Below, piece after piece: positions 1 to 7,078 of a stretch of DNA of 15,091 bases. The translations under genes and the position numbers were made by a program. Every line of letters begins with the position of its first letter. Positions within the stretch are counted from its first letter, which is position 1. A model generated the notes under the pieces. That model was not told where the DNA came from. It did not search any database and saw nothing but the letters and a program-made list of their open reading frames with translations. Location of the stretch: contig JAABPT010000436.1 in NCBI GenBank assembly GCA_011391855.1, forward strand, positions 1 to 15,091, in the 5' to 3' direction. Source of the stretch: Burkholderiales bacterium. Lineage in GTDB: Bacteria; Pseudomonadota; Gammaproteobacteria; Burkholderiales; Burkholderiaceae_C.

Positions 1-470
1 ACCTGATCACTCAGCCAGATCCCCTGGCGGCGCATGCGGTCCAAGGCCTGCGGAATGTCGACGGCAAACCCCTCGTTGCGGGCCTTCAGCAGGATGCCGA
101 TCGAGCCCGTCAGACGCAGGTTGCAAAGGCGCGCAATGCGCCGCCCAACCGTCTCGTCGATGCAAACCAGGGGCAGCTGCAAGTCCAGTGCGGTTTGGAT
201 CACCGCCGCCTCGCCTTTGTCCAATGAGTTGTGCAAGAAGGGCTGCAATGCCACGGGTTGCACTTGCACCTCCAGCCAGTCTGCCGCCGCACTGAACACG
301 TCGACGCCAAAGGCCTTGGGGCCGCCGACGCGAAGCTCCTCGGCCACCTCCAGCGGCACCACCACCCGCTCGAACAAGAACCGCAGCACGTCCAGCCCAC
401 CAGTGGCCGCGGTCAGGGCGATCAAGGGCGTGGTGTTGGTCACCAGGCTGCGACCGCCGGGCTCAGGCAT
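1..470 (-). CDS. DUF3368 PIN-like toxin protein, partial (3' end outside window)
   Basis: The reading frame opens at an ATG (468-470) and stays open to the left edge, giving 156 visible codons. Near the N-terminus it has the family signature NTTPLIALT, a variant of the usual NTSPLI. Later it has CIDETVGRRIA, which fits the conserved acidic DE-x-x-G-R/A segment of DUF3368 proteins (PIN-fold nuclease superfamily). Proteins of this family normally pair with a small UPF0175 antitoxin and are thought to be RNA-cleaving toxins; the nuclease role is inferred from the fold. The start lies inside the upstream UPF0175 gene, an 8-base overlap that implies translational coupling. A GAGG about 9 bases ahead could serve as ribosome binding site. 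The true C-terminus is not visible. Confidence 0.85.
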   Translation of the reverse strand, partial: MPEPGGRSLVTNTTPLIALTAATGGLDVLRFLFERVVVPLEVAEELRVGGPKAFGVDVFSAAADWLEVQVQPVALQPFLHNSLDKGEAAVIQTALDLQLPLVCIDETVGRRIARLCNLRLTGSIGILLKARNEGFAVDIPQALDRMRRQGIWLSDQ

Positions 471-714
471 TGCGGACGTCCTCAGCCATTTCGTCGGCGG
501 CCAGATCGATCACGGCCACGCCGAAACGCTGCAATTGCGCCAGGAACGTCAGCCTGTCCATGCCGATCAAACTGGCCGCCATGCCGGACGAGAGCCGCTT
601 CATCTCGAACAGCTTGGCGGCCATGGCCAGCTTGGCTTCCAGGGCAAAGTCTTCCGGCGCACTGTGCGCCGCGTCCAAAAAATGGCTGGGCACGTCCACC
701 ACGATCTTCAGCAT
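463..714 (-). CDS. UPF0175 family antitoxin-like protein
   Basis: This small protein (83 aa) has the UPF0175 core: EAKLAMAAKLFEMKRLSSG, then a helix-turn-helix-like stretch AASLIGMDRLTFLAQLQRFG, then a short acidic tail. Members usually accompany a DUF3368 PIN-like protein as the antitoxin and probable DNA-binding autorepressor, and that partner follows here with an 8-base overlap. I chose the ATG at 712-714 because a perfect AAGGAG (721-726) stands 6 bases before it. The GTG one codon upstream is only 3 bases from that site. Only 11 bases separate it from the hsdM stop, so the toxin-antitoxin pair is in the restriction-modification transcription unit. Autoregulation is family knowledge and is not shown here. 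Confidence 0.85.
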   Translation of the reverse strand: MLKIVVDVPSHFLDAAHSAPEDFALEAKLAMAAKLFEMKRLSSGMAASLIGMDRLTFLAQLQRFGVAVIDLAADEMAEDVRNA

Positions 715-725
715 CACATGCTCCT

Positions 726-2093
726 TCAGGGTCGGGGTTCGCTGGTTTCGGCCCGGGTTTGCAGCATCGTTTCCAGCTCGGTCATGCCCCGTTGTATTGT
801 CTGCTCCAACGCGGCCAGCCGCGCCAGGATCGCCGCCGGGGGATCGTGCTCCACGGCATCGTGCACCACCTCCTTGTAGCGGTTGATCGACAGGTCATAG
901 CCATTGCCCGCGATCTCCGCCTTGGTCACGCAAAAGCTCTGGTCGGTGCGCGCACGCTGCCGCTCGATCCCGTCCTTCTGCCGCCAGCGCCCCAGCACAT
1001 CGGGCAGGTTGTTCTTCGCATGCTCGGCGTCGCTCAAGGCCGTCGCCGGGTTCACGCCCAGCAGGCCTTCGGCCAGCAACGGCTGGCGCTTGTCGTCCAG
1101 GCTCCAGCCGTCGGCACGCATGTCGTAGAACCACACGCTGTCGGTGCCGCCGGAATTGGTCTTGGTGAAGAACAGGATGGCGGTGGACACGCCCGCGTAG
1201 GGCTTGAACACGCCCGAGGGCAGCGACACCACGGCGTCGAGCTTGTGGTCTTCAACGATCAGGCGGCGCAGTTCCTTGTGCGCGTTGCTGCTGCCGAACA
1301 GCACGCCGTCGGGCACGATCACCGCGGCCCGGCCGCCGGGCTTGAGCAGGCGGATGAAGAGCGCCAGGAACAGCAGCTCGGTCTTCTTGGTCTTCACGAT
1401 GGCCAGCAAGTCTTTGGCGGTGTTGGCGTAGTCCAGGCTGCCGGCAAACGGCGGGTTGGCGTGGATCAGCGTGTAGGCCTCTTCGTCGTCGGCGTGGTCT
1501 TGCGCCAGCGAGTCCTTGTAGCGGATGTCGGGGTTGTCCACCCCGTGCAGCGCCAGGTTCATGCTGCCGATGCGCAGCATGGTGTTGTCGAAGTCGTAGC
1601 CGTGGAACATGCCGTGGTGGAAGTGCTCACGCAGCTTGGCATCGCGAAAGATCTCGGGGTGCTTGTCGCGCAGGTACTCACCGGCCACCACCAGGAAGCC
1701 GCAGGTGCCGGCGGCCGGGTCGCACATCACGTCTTTCGGCGTGGGCGCGGTCATCTCCACCATCAGCCGGATGATGTGGCGCGGCGTGCGGAACTGGCCG
1801 TTCTGGCCGGCGCTGGCAATCTTGCCCAGCATGTATTCGTAGAGGTCGCCCTTGGTGTCGCGGTCGTCCATCGGCACCTGGTCGATCATGTCCACCACCT
1901 TGGCCAGCAGCGCGGGCGTGGGGATGGTGAAGCGCGCGTCCTTCATGTGGTGCGCAAAGGTGCTGCCGTCGCCACCCAGGCTGCGCATGAAGGGGAACAC
2001 ATGCTCGCCCACCACGGTGTACATCTCGGCCGGCGCGAAGTTCTTGAAGCGCGACCAGCGCAGGTCCTGGTAGTCACGCCCCTTGGCGTCGGC
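726..2093 (-). pseudogene. hsdM: Type I restriction-modification DNA methyltransferase subunit HsdM, 5'-truncated
   Basis: The product is the adenine-N6 methylase subunit of a type I restriction-modification complex. The visible part runs from GRDYQDLRWSRFKNFAPAEM through the SAM-binding motif I DPAAGTCGF (about 1697-1721) and the catalytic motif IV NPPF (about 1445-1457). It ends with the usual KNNLPDVL, NGYDLSINRYKE and a C-terminal coiled-coil-like tail. The N-terminal HsdM helical domain, roughly the first 100 residues, is missing. Homology stops at about 2093, where the opposite strand becomes an amine oxidase. The frame stays open to 2552, but that extension is arginine/proline-rich antisense of the oxidase and is not HsdM. 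No frameshift explains the loss, because neither other minus frame carries the missing domain. HsdS and HsdR are not in the window and may lie to the left. Confidence 0.9.
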
Positions 2094-2419
2094 GCATGGG
2101 GCGGCAGGCCCTGGTCGACGCCGCGGTGGCTCAGCTGGCAAGGCTCTTTGGCCCCGAGGCTCTGACACCGCAGGCCGTGCACTTGCACGACTGGGCGGAC
2201 GAGGCCGAAACCGCGACGCCCGCCGACGCGCAGCCGGCATCGGCGCACCCCACGCCGATGTCCACGGCCCTGCCTGTGCCCTGGCGCGATCGAGTCCATC
2301 TGGCGGGCAGCGAGTTCGCGCCGGACTTTCCGGGCTACCTCGAAGGCGCCGTGCAGGCCGCCGAACAGGCCGTTTACGCGCTGCAGGCGCAGCGCCGCGC
2401 GCACCCCTGGAAGCGGTAA
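2094..2419 (+). pseudogene. Flavin-dependent amine oxidase, 3' fragment
   Basis: About 107 codons encode what looks like the C-terminal end of an FAD-containing monoamine oxidase. The segment HLAGSEFAPDFPGYLEGAVQ (residues 68-87 from the ATG at 2096) matches the conserved FAD-contacting end of that family (typically AGTE...GY.EGA..AGERA). The preceding ARLFGPEAL...VHLHDWADE also fits. The dinucleotide-binding N-terminus and substrate domain, some 300 residues or more, are absent. To the left the sequence turns directly into hsdM on the other strand. The ATG at 2096 is in frame but is probably only a chance internal codon at the junction. This is a gene remnant and is unlikely to make a working enzyme. 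Confidence 0.75.
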
Positions 2420-2473
2420 CCGCCTCGCGCACCTGGGCCTGCCGGCCCACGCGCCGCGGCGGCCCGCGCGGCG

Positions 2474-2770
2474 TCAGGCGGGTTCGTTCACCGCGTCGGC
2501 AACGGCCGGTGCGCCGGCATGCGCCCGGACACCGCGTTCGTGCCGCGCGCAATAGACCCGATGCATGGCCGCCACCAGCGCCTGAACCTGCGTGGCGTCA
2601 AGGTGCGGATAGGACTCGCGCACGACCCGGTAGACCCAATGCATCAGCGGCGGGCCGCCCCAAGTGCGGGAAGGATCGAAAAGGCCCTCCACACGGACAT
2701 AGACCTCGTCGAACACCTCGCGCAATTCAAGGTCGCGCCGACGGTCGTGCGCGGTGACAGGCGAATTCAC
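2474..2770 (-). CDS. Uncharacterised small protein (98 aa)
   Basis: I do not recognise a named family. The protein is soluble, without signal peptide or membrane segment. It has a charged N-terminal helix (DRRRDLELREVFDEVYVRV), an aromatic middle (PSRTWGGPPLMHWVYRVVRE), and a helix ending in a Cys/His patch (MHRVYCARHERG). The start is GTG at 2768-2770 with GGGAGA a few bases upstream. The amino-acid composition looks like a real protein, and the overlapping plus-strand frames look like arginine/proline-rich shadows. It converges on the amine oxidase fragment, 54 bases away, and stands alone downstream of the MFS gene with a 241-base gap. The coding call is fairly safe; the function is unknown. 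Confidence 0.65.
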   Translation of the reverse strand: MNSPVTAHDRRRDLELREVFDEVYVRVEGLFDPSRTWGGPPLMHWVYRVVRESYPHLDATQVQALVAAMHRVYCARHERGVRAHAGAPAVADAVNEPA

Positions 2771-3011
2771 GGCAGTCTCCCGTGCCCACTCCGGTGGGCT
2801 GCTTCCTTCATCAACGGCAGCCGCCGCATGGTCTGAAGGGGCCGGCCGCCCGGCGAACGCCGCGTGTGGGTACTACCGCACGCCCGCCACGCCAACCGTC
2901 GCTGGTGGCAAGTGGGTTCCGAGGCTCCAGACACCCTGGCGCGAAGGCATGCCCGCTGTGGGTCCCTGCACAGACCTCGACCCTGCGTCGATCCGCGGCA
3001 GCCCGGGCACA

Positions 3012-4205
3012 TCAGCCCCGATGCCGGCGCAGCGCCCCCATCCACAGCAGGTTGAGGAGCATCGCCGCCGCCAGCGTGCTGCCGCAGACGGCCAGCGCCA
3101 CGCTGACGCCGAAGGCCTGCACCAGCACGCCGGCCGCCACGCCCGCGGCGGCCGGCACCACCTGCGAGAGGATGGTGTACATGCTGACCACGCGCCCACG
3201 CAGGGCGTCGGGGGCCTGGGCCTGGATGCCGGCGACGATCAACGACAGCGCCAGCCCGCCCGAGATGCCGACGCCGCACAGCAGCACCACCGCCAGCGCC
3301 GCATCGTGCGCCGCACCCAGCGCCGCGAGCGAGACGCCGGCCAGCGTGGTGGCGACGAAGATCACGCGGCCGTGGTGGGCCCGGCGCGCCGCGAACAGGG
3401 CGACCAGGCCGCCCGCGATCAGGGACAGCGCCAGCGTGCCCAGGAAGGTGCCGCGCTGCAGTTCGTCGAAACCCAGTTGCGTGGCCGCCAGCTTGGGCAG
3501 CAGCACTGTCATCGGCCCCATCGCCAGGTAGCCGACCATCGTCGCCACCATCAACTGCAGCAGCAAGGGGTTGCCGAAGACGGCGTCCAGGCCTTCGCGG
3601 ATCTCGACGCGCACCGGCTGGTGTACGCGAGCGCTCGGCCGCGTGTGCACACCGAGCAGCGTCAGCGACGCCAGCACGAGCAGCGCCACCGCCACCATGA
3701 AGACGCCGGGCCACCCGCCGTGCCGCCGCGCCAGCGCGATCAGCAAGGGCCCGAGGCCGAAGCCAAACATGACCAGCAGGTTGAAGATCACCGAGGCCGG
3801 CTTCAGTTCATCGGCGGTGGCGATCTGGCCCAGTGCGGCCATGCGCGCCGGTGCCACGAACGACCAGGCCACGCCGGTCAGGGCCGCGGCCAGCGCGAGC
3901 AGGGGCACGCGCGATGCGGGTGCGCCCGCGCTGCCGTCGGCCCACCAGAGCAGCAGCGCGGCCACGATGAAGACGAGCTGCGCCCCCAGGATCACACGGC
4001 CGGGCGCGAGCCGGTCGCACAGCACGCCGGCATACCAGCCCAGCACCACGGGTGGGCCGAAGCACAGGCCAAAGCCGATGCCCGACAGCAGGTCGGAGCC
4101 GATCACCTCTTGCGCGTAGATGATCACCGAGTAGTTCAGCATGTGACCGGCCGTGAAGGCCGTCAGGCACGACAGGTAGAACCAGCCGTGGCGCAAAAGG
4201 ATCAT
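3012..4205 (-). CDS. MFS transporter
   Basis: The protein (397 aa) is an integral inner-membrane carrier with about 12 hydrophobic segments in two halves joined by a basic linker (about residues 190-215, TRPSARVHQPVRVEIREGLD). Between segments 2 and 3 it has VLCDRLAPGRVI, a degenerate form of the MFS loop motif G-x-x-x-D-R-x-G-R-R. The second half has a similar APDALRGRVVSMY. This layout fits the MFS_3/EntS-like exporter branch, so export is the likelier direction, but the substrate cannot be read from the sequence. It is the last gene of the apparent four-gene operon, 55 bases after the Vgb-like gene. The GAGGGG that acts as its ribosome binding site is formed by the edge of the palindromic element in that spacer. 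Confidence 0.85.
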   Translation of the reverse strand: MILLRHGWFYLSCLTAFTAGHMLNYSVIIYAQEVIGSDLLSGIGFGLCFGPPVVLGWYAGVLCDRLAPGRVILGAQLVFIVAALLLWWADGSAGAPASRVPLLALAAALTGVAWSFVAPARMAALGQIATADELKPASVIFNLLVMFGFGLGPLLIALARRHGGWPGVFMVAVALLVLASLTLLGVHTRPSARVHQPVRVEIREGLDAVFGNPLLLQLMVATMVGYLAMGPMTVLLPKLAATQLGFDELQRGTFLGTLALSLIAGGLVALFAARRAHHGRVIFVATTLAGVSLAALGAAHDAALAVVLLCGVGISGGLALSLIVAGIQAQAPDALRGRVVSMYTILSQVVPAAAGVAAGVLVQAFGVSVALAVCGSTLAAAMLLNLLWMGALRRHRG

Positions 4206-4210
4206 TGGAA

Positions 4211-4252
4211 CCCCTCGACGAACGAGTACGTTCGTCGATCCCCCAAGGGGAT
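4211..4252. repeat. Double palindromic intergenic element
   Basis: Two perfect inverted repeats sit side by side between the Vgb-like and MFS genes. The first has 10-bp arms TCGACGAACG (4215-4224) and CGTTCGTCGA (4229-4238) around an AGTA loop. The second has 6-bp arms ATCCCC (4238-4243) and GGGGAT (4247-4252) around a 3-base loop. In the mRNA both would fold as strong hairpins just before the MFS start. The CCCC-type arm could alternatively pair with the GAGGGG ribosome binding site. There is no T-tract, so it is not a standard terminator. I suspect a dispersed intergenic repeat of this bacterial group, but only one copy is visible here. Confidence 0.7.
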
Positions 4253-4260
4253 ACGGCGCC

Positions 4261-6060
4261 TCATTGAACAGGCCCGGCGAATTGCACGCGGATCATCGTC
4301 GGCTGCGCGCCCTCGGTGTGCCAGCTCGGGAAGTTGGAGGTCGAGGTGTAGACCGTGCCGTCCTCGGCGATCTCGATGTCGCGCGTGAACGAGCCCCGGC
4401 GCGGCAGCGGCACGTGGCGCCAGGTCTGCGACTTGATGTCCAGCGCGTAGAGCGCATCGGACTGGTTGCCGTTGACCCAGACGATGCCGCGCCGTTTGTC
4501 GACGTTCAGCGCATAGGGCGTCTCGCTGCCCTTGGGAAGCACCGGCAGATCGAAGCGGGTGAAGGTGCCGGTCTTGGGCTCGTAGCGGGCGACGGCCGAC
4601 TCGGGGAAGGCCGTGACCCACAGGTTGCCGTCGCCATCGCTGCGCAGCCGCCGCGGCCCGGCAAAGGGCGTGGTGATCATCTTGATCTGCCCCGTCGCCG
4701 GGTCGAGGCGCCCGATCTCGTCGGTGTGCAGGCGGCTGAACCAGACGCTGCCGTCGGGTGTGATGTCGATGCCATAGGGCAGCGGCGTGCCGGTTGCTGC
4801 GCGGTCCACCGGCAGCCAGTTGGCGAGCGGCACGCCCCAGCTCATGAGCTTGAACAGCGGCCGAATCAGCGCCACCGTCATCTTCTCGCGCAGGCCGCGC
4901 GTGGGCAGGTCGTGCAGCGTGAAGCGCTGCGTGGTGCGGTCGAACATCGCGATCTGGTTCGACAGCGCCAGCGTGAACCAGACGCGGTCCTGCGCGTCGA
5001 TGCGGATCGTGTGCGGATAGAAGCCGCCGCCGATGTCGTGCAGCTTGAAGGCGCCGGACTGGGGGTCGAACTCGACCAGCCGCTGTTGCGCCGACGGCGT
5101 GAAGAAGATGTGGCCGTCCTTCGCCGACTGCGCCAGCGAATGCGCGTTGGAGACGCTGTCGTGGCGCGGAAACTCCTTCAGCCGCGCCGAGAGCAGCCCG
5201 CCCGGCACGTCGCCCGCGCGGTGCGGGATCTTGTGCACCGTGACCTGGTGGGTCGCCGGGTCGATCTGGTAGACGCGGTCCTGGATGTTGTCGGCCACGT
5301 AGACCTTGCCATCGGTGCCGAGCAACTGGTCGTGCGTCTGCGACATCGCGTCGCCGATCGGCCACTCGGTGATGGTGGCGCCGGCGAGGTCGGCGCTCCA
5401 CGGCACCGGCGTGGCCAGCCGCTCGGGATGCTCGCGCAGCGTGCGCCAGCCGGCCACCAGCAGGTCGGGCAGCGCCTTCTGGTCCGCCGTGGACAGGCGC
5501 GAGCCGTAGCGCACCATGCGCTGGATCGCGTCGCTCCACTCGGCGCTGCTGCGTTCGCGGCGCAGGAAGGCGTTGCCCTGCTGATGGCAAAAGCCGCACT
5601 GCAGCTGGAAGTGCCGCTTGCGCTGGATGTCGCCGAGGTCGAGCGCGCCGAGCCAGACGTTGGACGGCAAGGCCTCGGCCAGCTTCAGCGGGTCGGTCTC
5701 GCGCTCGAGTGTCACGCTCAACGCGGCCTGGCCCGCGGCCGCGGTGACGCTGGCATCGCGGTAACCCGGCTTGCGCACCCGGTAACTCACCACCGCCTGG
5801 CGCTCGGGCCAGCTGGCATGGCCGGCGGCGTCGGTGAAGCGGGCGATGTCGATGTCGACCGCATTCACCTTGCCCGGCGCCGGGTAGCCGTTGTCCGAAG
5901 TGTCGAGCTTGCGCGGCGTGGCCGCCGACTCGACGACCATCGCGGTGGCGAGCGGATTCTTGGCCGCGTCGGTGACGGTGATCGTCGCCGCGTGGGATGC
6001 CGCTGCGGCGGCCACGCCCGCCAGGCAGCCCAAGAGGGCAAGAAGTCGATCGGTCGTCAT
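4261..6060 (-). CDS. Exported Vgb-like (streptogramin lyase-type) seven-bladed propeller with c-type haem motif
   Basis: This is a 599-aa exported protein. A signal peptide (about residues 1-24) ends near SHA-A. An Ig-like/carboxypeptidase-regulatory-type beta domain follows (25-118). Next is a cytochrome c-like segment with CGFCH (155-159) and a possible distal Met in EWSDAIQRMVRYG (M182). A propeller follows, in which seven blade strands are visible: KVYVADN, HIFFTPS, RVWFTLA, SVWFSRL, NLWVTAF, IVWVNGN, TVYTSTS. Residues 388-425 form a hydrophobic insertion between blades. Vgb proteins linearise streptogramins, but related propellers have many roles, and the haem motif argues for a periplasmic redox or binding protein more than a resistance enzyme. 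GGAGG stands 5 bases before the ATG. It lies between the reductase and MFS genes of the operon. Confidence 0.8.
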   Translation of the reverse strand: MTTDRLLALLGCLAGVAAAAASHAATITVTDAAKNPLATAMVVESAATPRKLDTSDNGYPAPGKVNAVDIDIARFTDAAGHASWPERQAVVSYRVRKPGYRDASVTAAAGQAALSVTLERETDPLKLAEALPSNVWLGALDLGDIQRKRHFQLQCGFCHQQGNAFLRRERSSAEWSDAIQRMVRYGSRLSTADQKALPDLLVAGWRTLREHPERLATPVPWSADLAGATITEWPIGDAMSQTHDQLLGTDGKVYVADNIQDRVYQIDPATHQVTVHKIPHRAGDVPGGLLSARLKEFPRHDSVSNAHSLAQSAKDGHIFFTPSAQQRLVEFDPQSGAFKLHDIGGGFYPHTIRIDAQDRVWFTLALSNQIAMFDRTTQRFTLHDLPTRGLREKMTVALIRPLFKLMSWGVPLANWLPVDRAATGTPLPYGIDITPDGSVWFSRLHTDEIGRLDPATGQIKMITTPFAGPRRLRSDGDGNLWVTAFPESAVARYEPKTGTFTRFDLPVLPKGSETPYALNVDKRRGIVWVNGNQSDALYALDIKSQTWRHVPLPRRGSFTRDIEIAEDGTVYTSTSNFPSWHTEGAQPTMIRVQFAGPVQ

Positions 6061-6100
6061 GCCAGCCTCCAGGCGCCGTTGTCGATGGTGAGGCGCCGTG

Positions 6101-7078
6101 TCATGGTTTCGTCGCGCTGCGCCGCGCCGCCCACCAGAAGTCGAACACCTCGGCCGAGGTCTTGCGCGGCTGGTAGCCGAAGTCCTGCTTCAGGCGCTGG
6201 TTGTCGAGCACCGGCCGGTACTGCAAGAAGCGCAACTGCTCGGGCCCGTAGGGGGTCAGGCCGAGTCGCTTGCCGGCCCACAACGCCGCTTGCAGCAGCC
6301 AGGCCGGCAGCACGCGGCAGCGCTTGCCCATGTGCGCGGCGATCTGGTGGATCGTCAGCGCGCCGTCGCCGGCCACGTTGTAGATGCCGGCCGGGGCGCC
6401 GGCCAGCGCGTGCAGGATGGCACCGACCACATCCTGGTCCCAGATGAAGACGAAGGGGCTGTCCGCGCCGGCGATGGCCAGCGGGCGCGGCTTGTCGAAC
6501 AAGGCCGTGATCTGGTTGCTGACCGTCTGGCCGAGGATGGTGCCGATGCGAAACACGGTCTGCCGCAACTGCGGCTGGCGCTCACGGTAGTCGGCCAACA
6601 TCTCCTCGACCAGGCGCTTGTGCCACGAGTAGGCAAACTCGTGGTTGCCGCGGATGGCGTCGGTCTCGCTCAGCCAGGCCGGGTTGTCGGCGTGATAGCC
6701 GTAGGCCGCGCCCGACGACGAGATCAGCACGTGGCCCGTGCCCGCGCCCACGCAGGCCTGCAGCACGTTGCGCGTGCCTTCGACGTCGACCTGATATTCG
6801 AAGTCGCGGTCGGTCTTCCTGCCCGGCGTGACGATGGCAGCCAGGTGCACCACGGTGTCGATGCGGTGCTGGCGCAGCAGGTCCACCAGCGCCAGGTCGC
6901 GGATGTCGGCCGCGGCGTAGACCACGCCGGGCAGGCGGCGCTCGGCGGGCATTTCGCGCACGTCGAGCGAGACCACGCACTCGGTGTCGCCAGCGGCCAG
7001 CGAACGCGCGAGCGAGGCGATCACCTGGCTGCCCAGGTAGCCACCGCCGCCGGTGACGAGCACGCGCCGGCTACTCAT
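6101..7078 (-). CDS. NAD(P)-dependent epimerase/dehydratase family reductase (extended SDR)
   Basis: The protein (325 aa) is a cytoplasmic extended short-chain dehydrogenase/reductase. The Rossmann motif is TGGGGYLG (residues 9-16), the HLAA strand is at 78-81, the active-site serine region is ISSSGAAYG (119-127), and the catalytic pair is in YSWHK (Y150, K154). YNVAGDGALT near the C-terminus is typical of the NAD-dependent epimerase/dehydratase family, as is the length. The substrate could be a nucleotide sugar, a steroid-like 3-hydroxy group or another alcohol/ketone, and the sequence does not decide. It overlaps the end of the upstream symporter gene by 8 bases, so the two are translationally coupled. 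The next gene starts 40 bases beyond its stop. Confidence 0.85.
   Translation of the reverse strand: MSSRRVLVTGGGGYLGSQVIASLARSLAAGDTECVVSLDVREMPAERRLPGVVYAAADIRDLALVDLLRQHRIDTVVHLAAIVTPGRKTDRDFEYQVDVEGTRNVLQACVGAGTGHVLISSSGAAYGYHADNPAWLSETDAIRGNHEFAYSWHKRLVEEMLADYRERQPQLRQTVFRIGTILGQTVSNQITALFDKPRPLAIAGADSPFVFIWDQDVVGAILHALAGAPAGIYNVAGDGALTIHQIAAHMGKRCRVLPAWLLQAALWAGKRLGLTPYGPEQLRFLQYRPVLDNQRLKQDFGYQPRKTSAEVFDFWWAARRSATKP

Noticed and set aside
231..2165. 644-codon plus-strand open frame across hsdM
   Set aside because: Antisense to a recognised methylase, with low-complexity His/Gln/Arg/Val composition.
2094..2552. N-terminal 153-codon extension of hsdM
   Set aside because: The frame is open, but its sequence is antisense to the amine oxidase fragment and does not resemble the HsdM N-terminal domain.
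2784..2799. GCCCAC/GTGGGC hairpin as a terminator after the MFS operon
   Set aside because: Only 6 bp, no T-tract, and it sits just before the ribosome binding site of the 98-aa gene; it may be chance.
4261..6060. Antibiotic-resistance streptogramin lyase
   Set aside because: The propeller resembles Vgb, but the signal peptide, extra beta domain and CXXCH motif differ from resistance enzymes, and the operon context is transport and redox.
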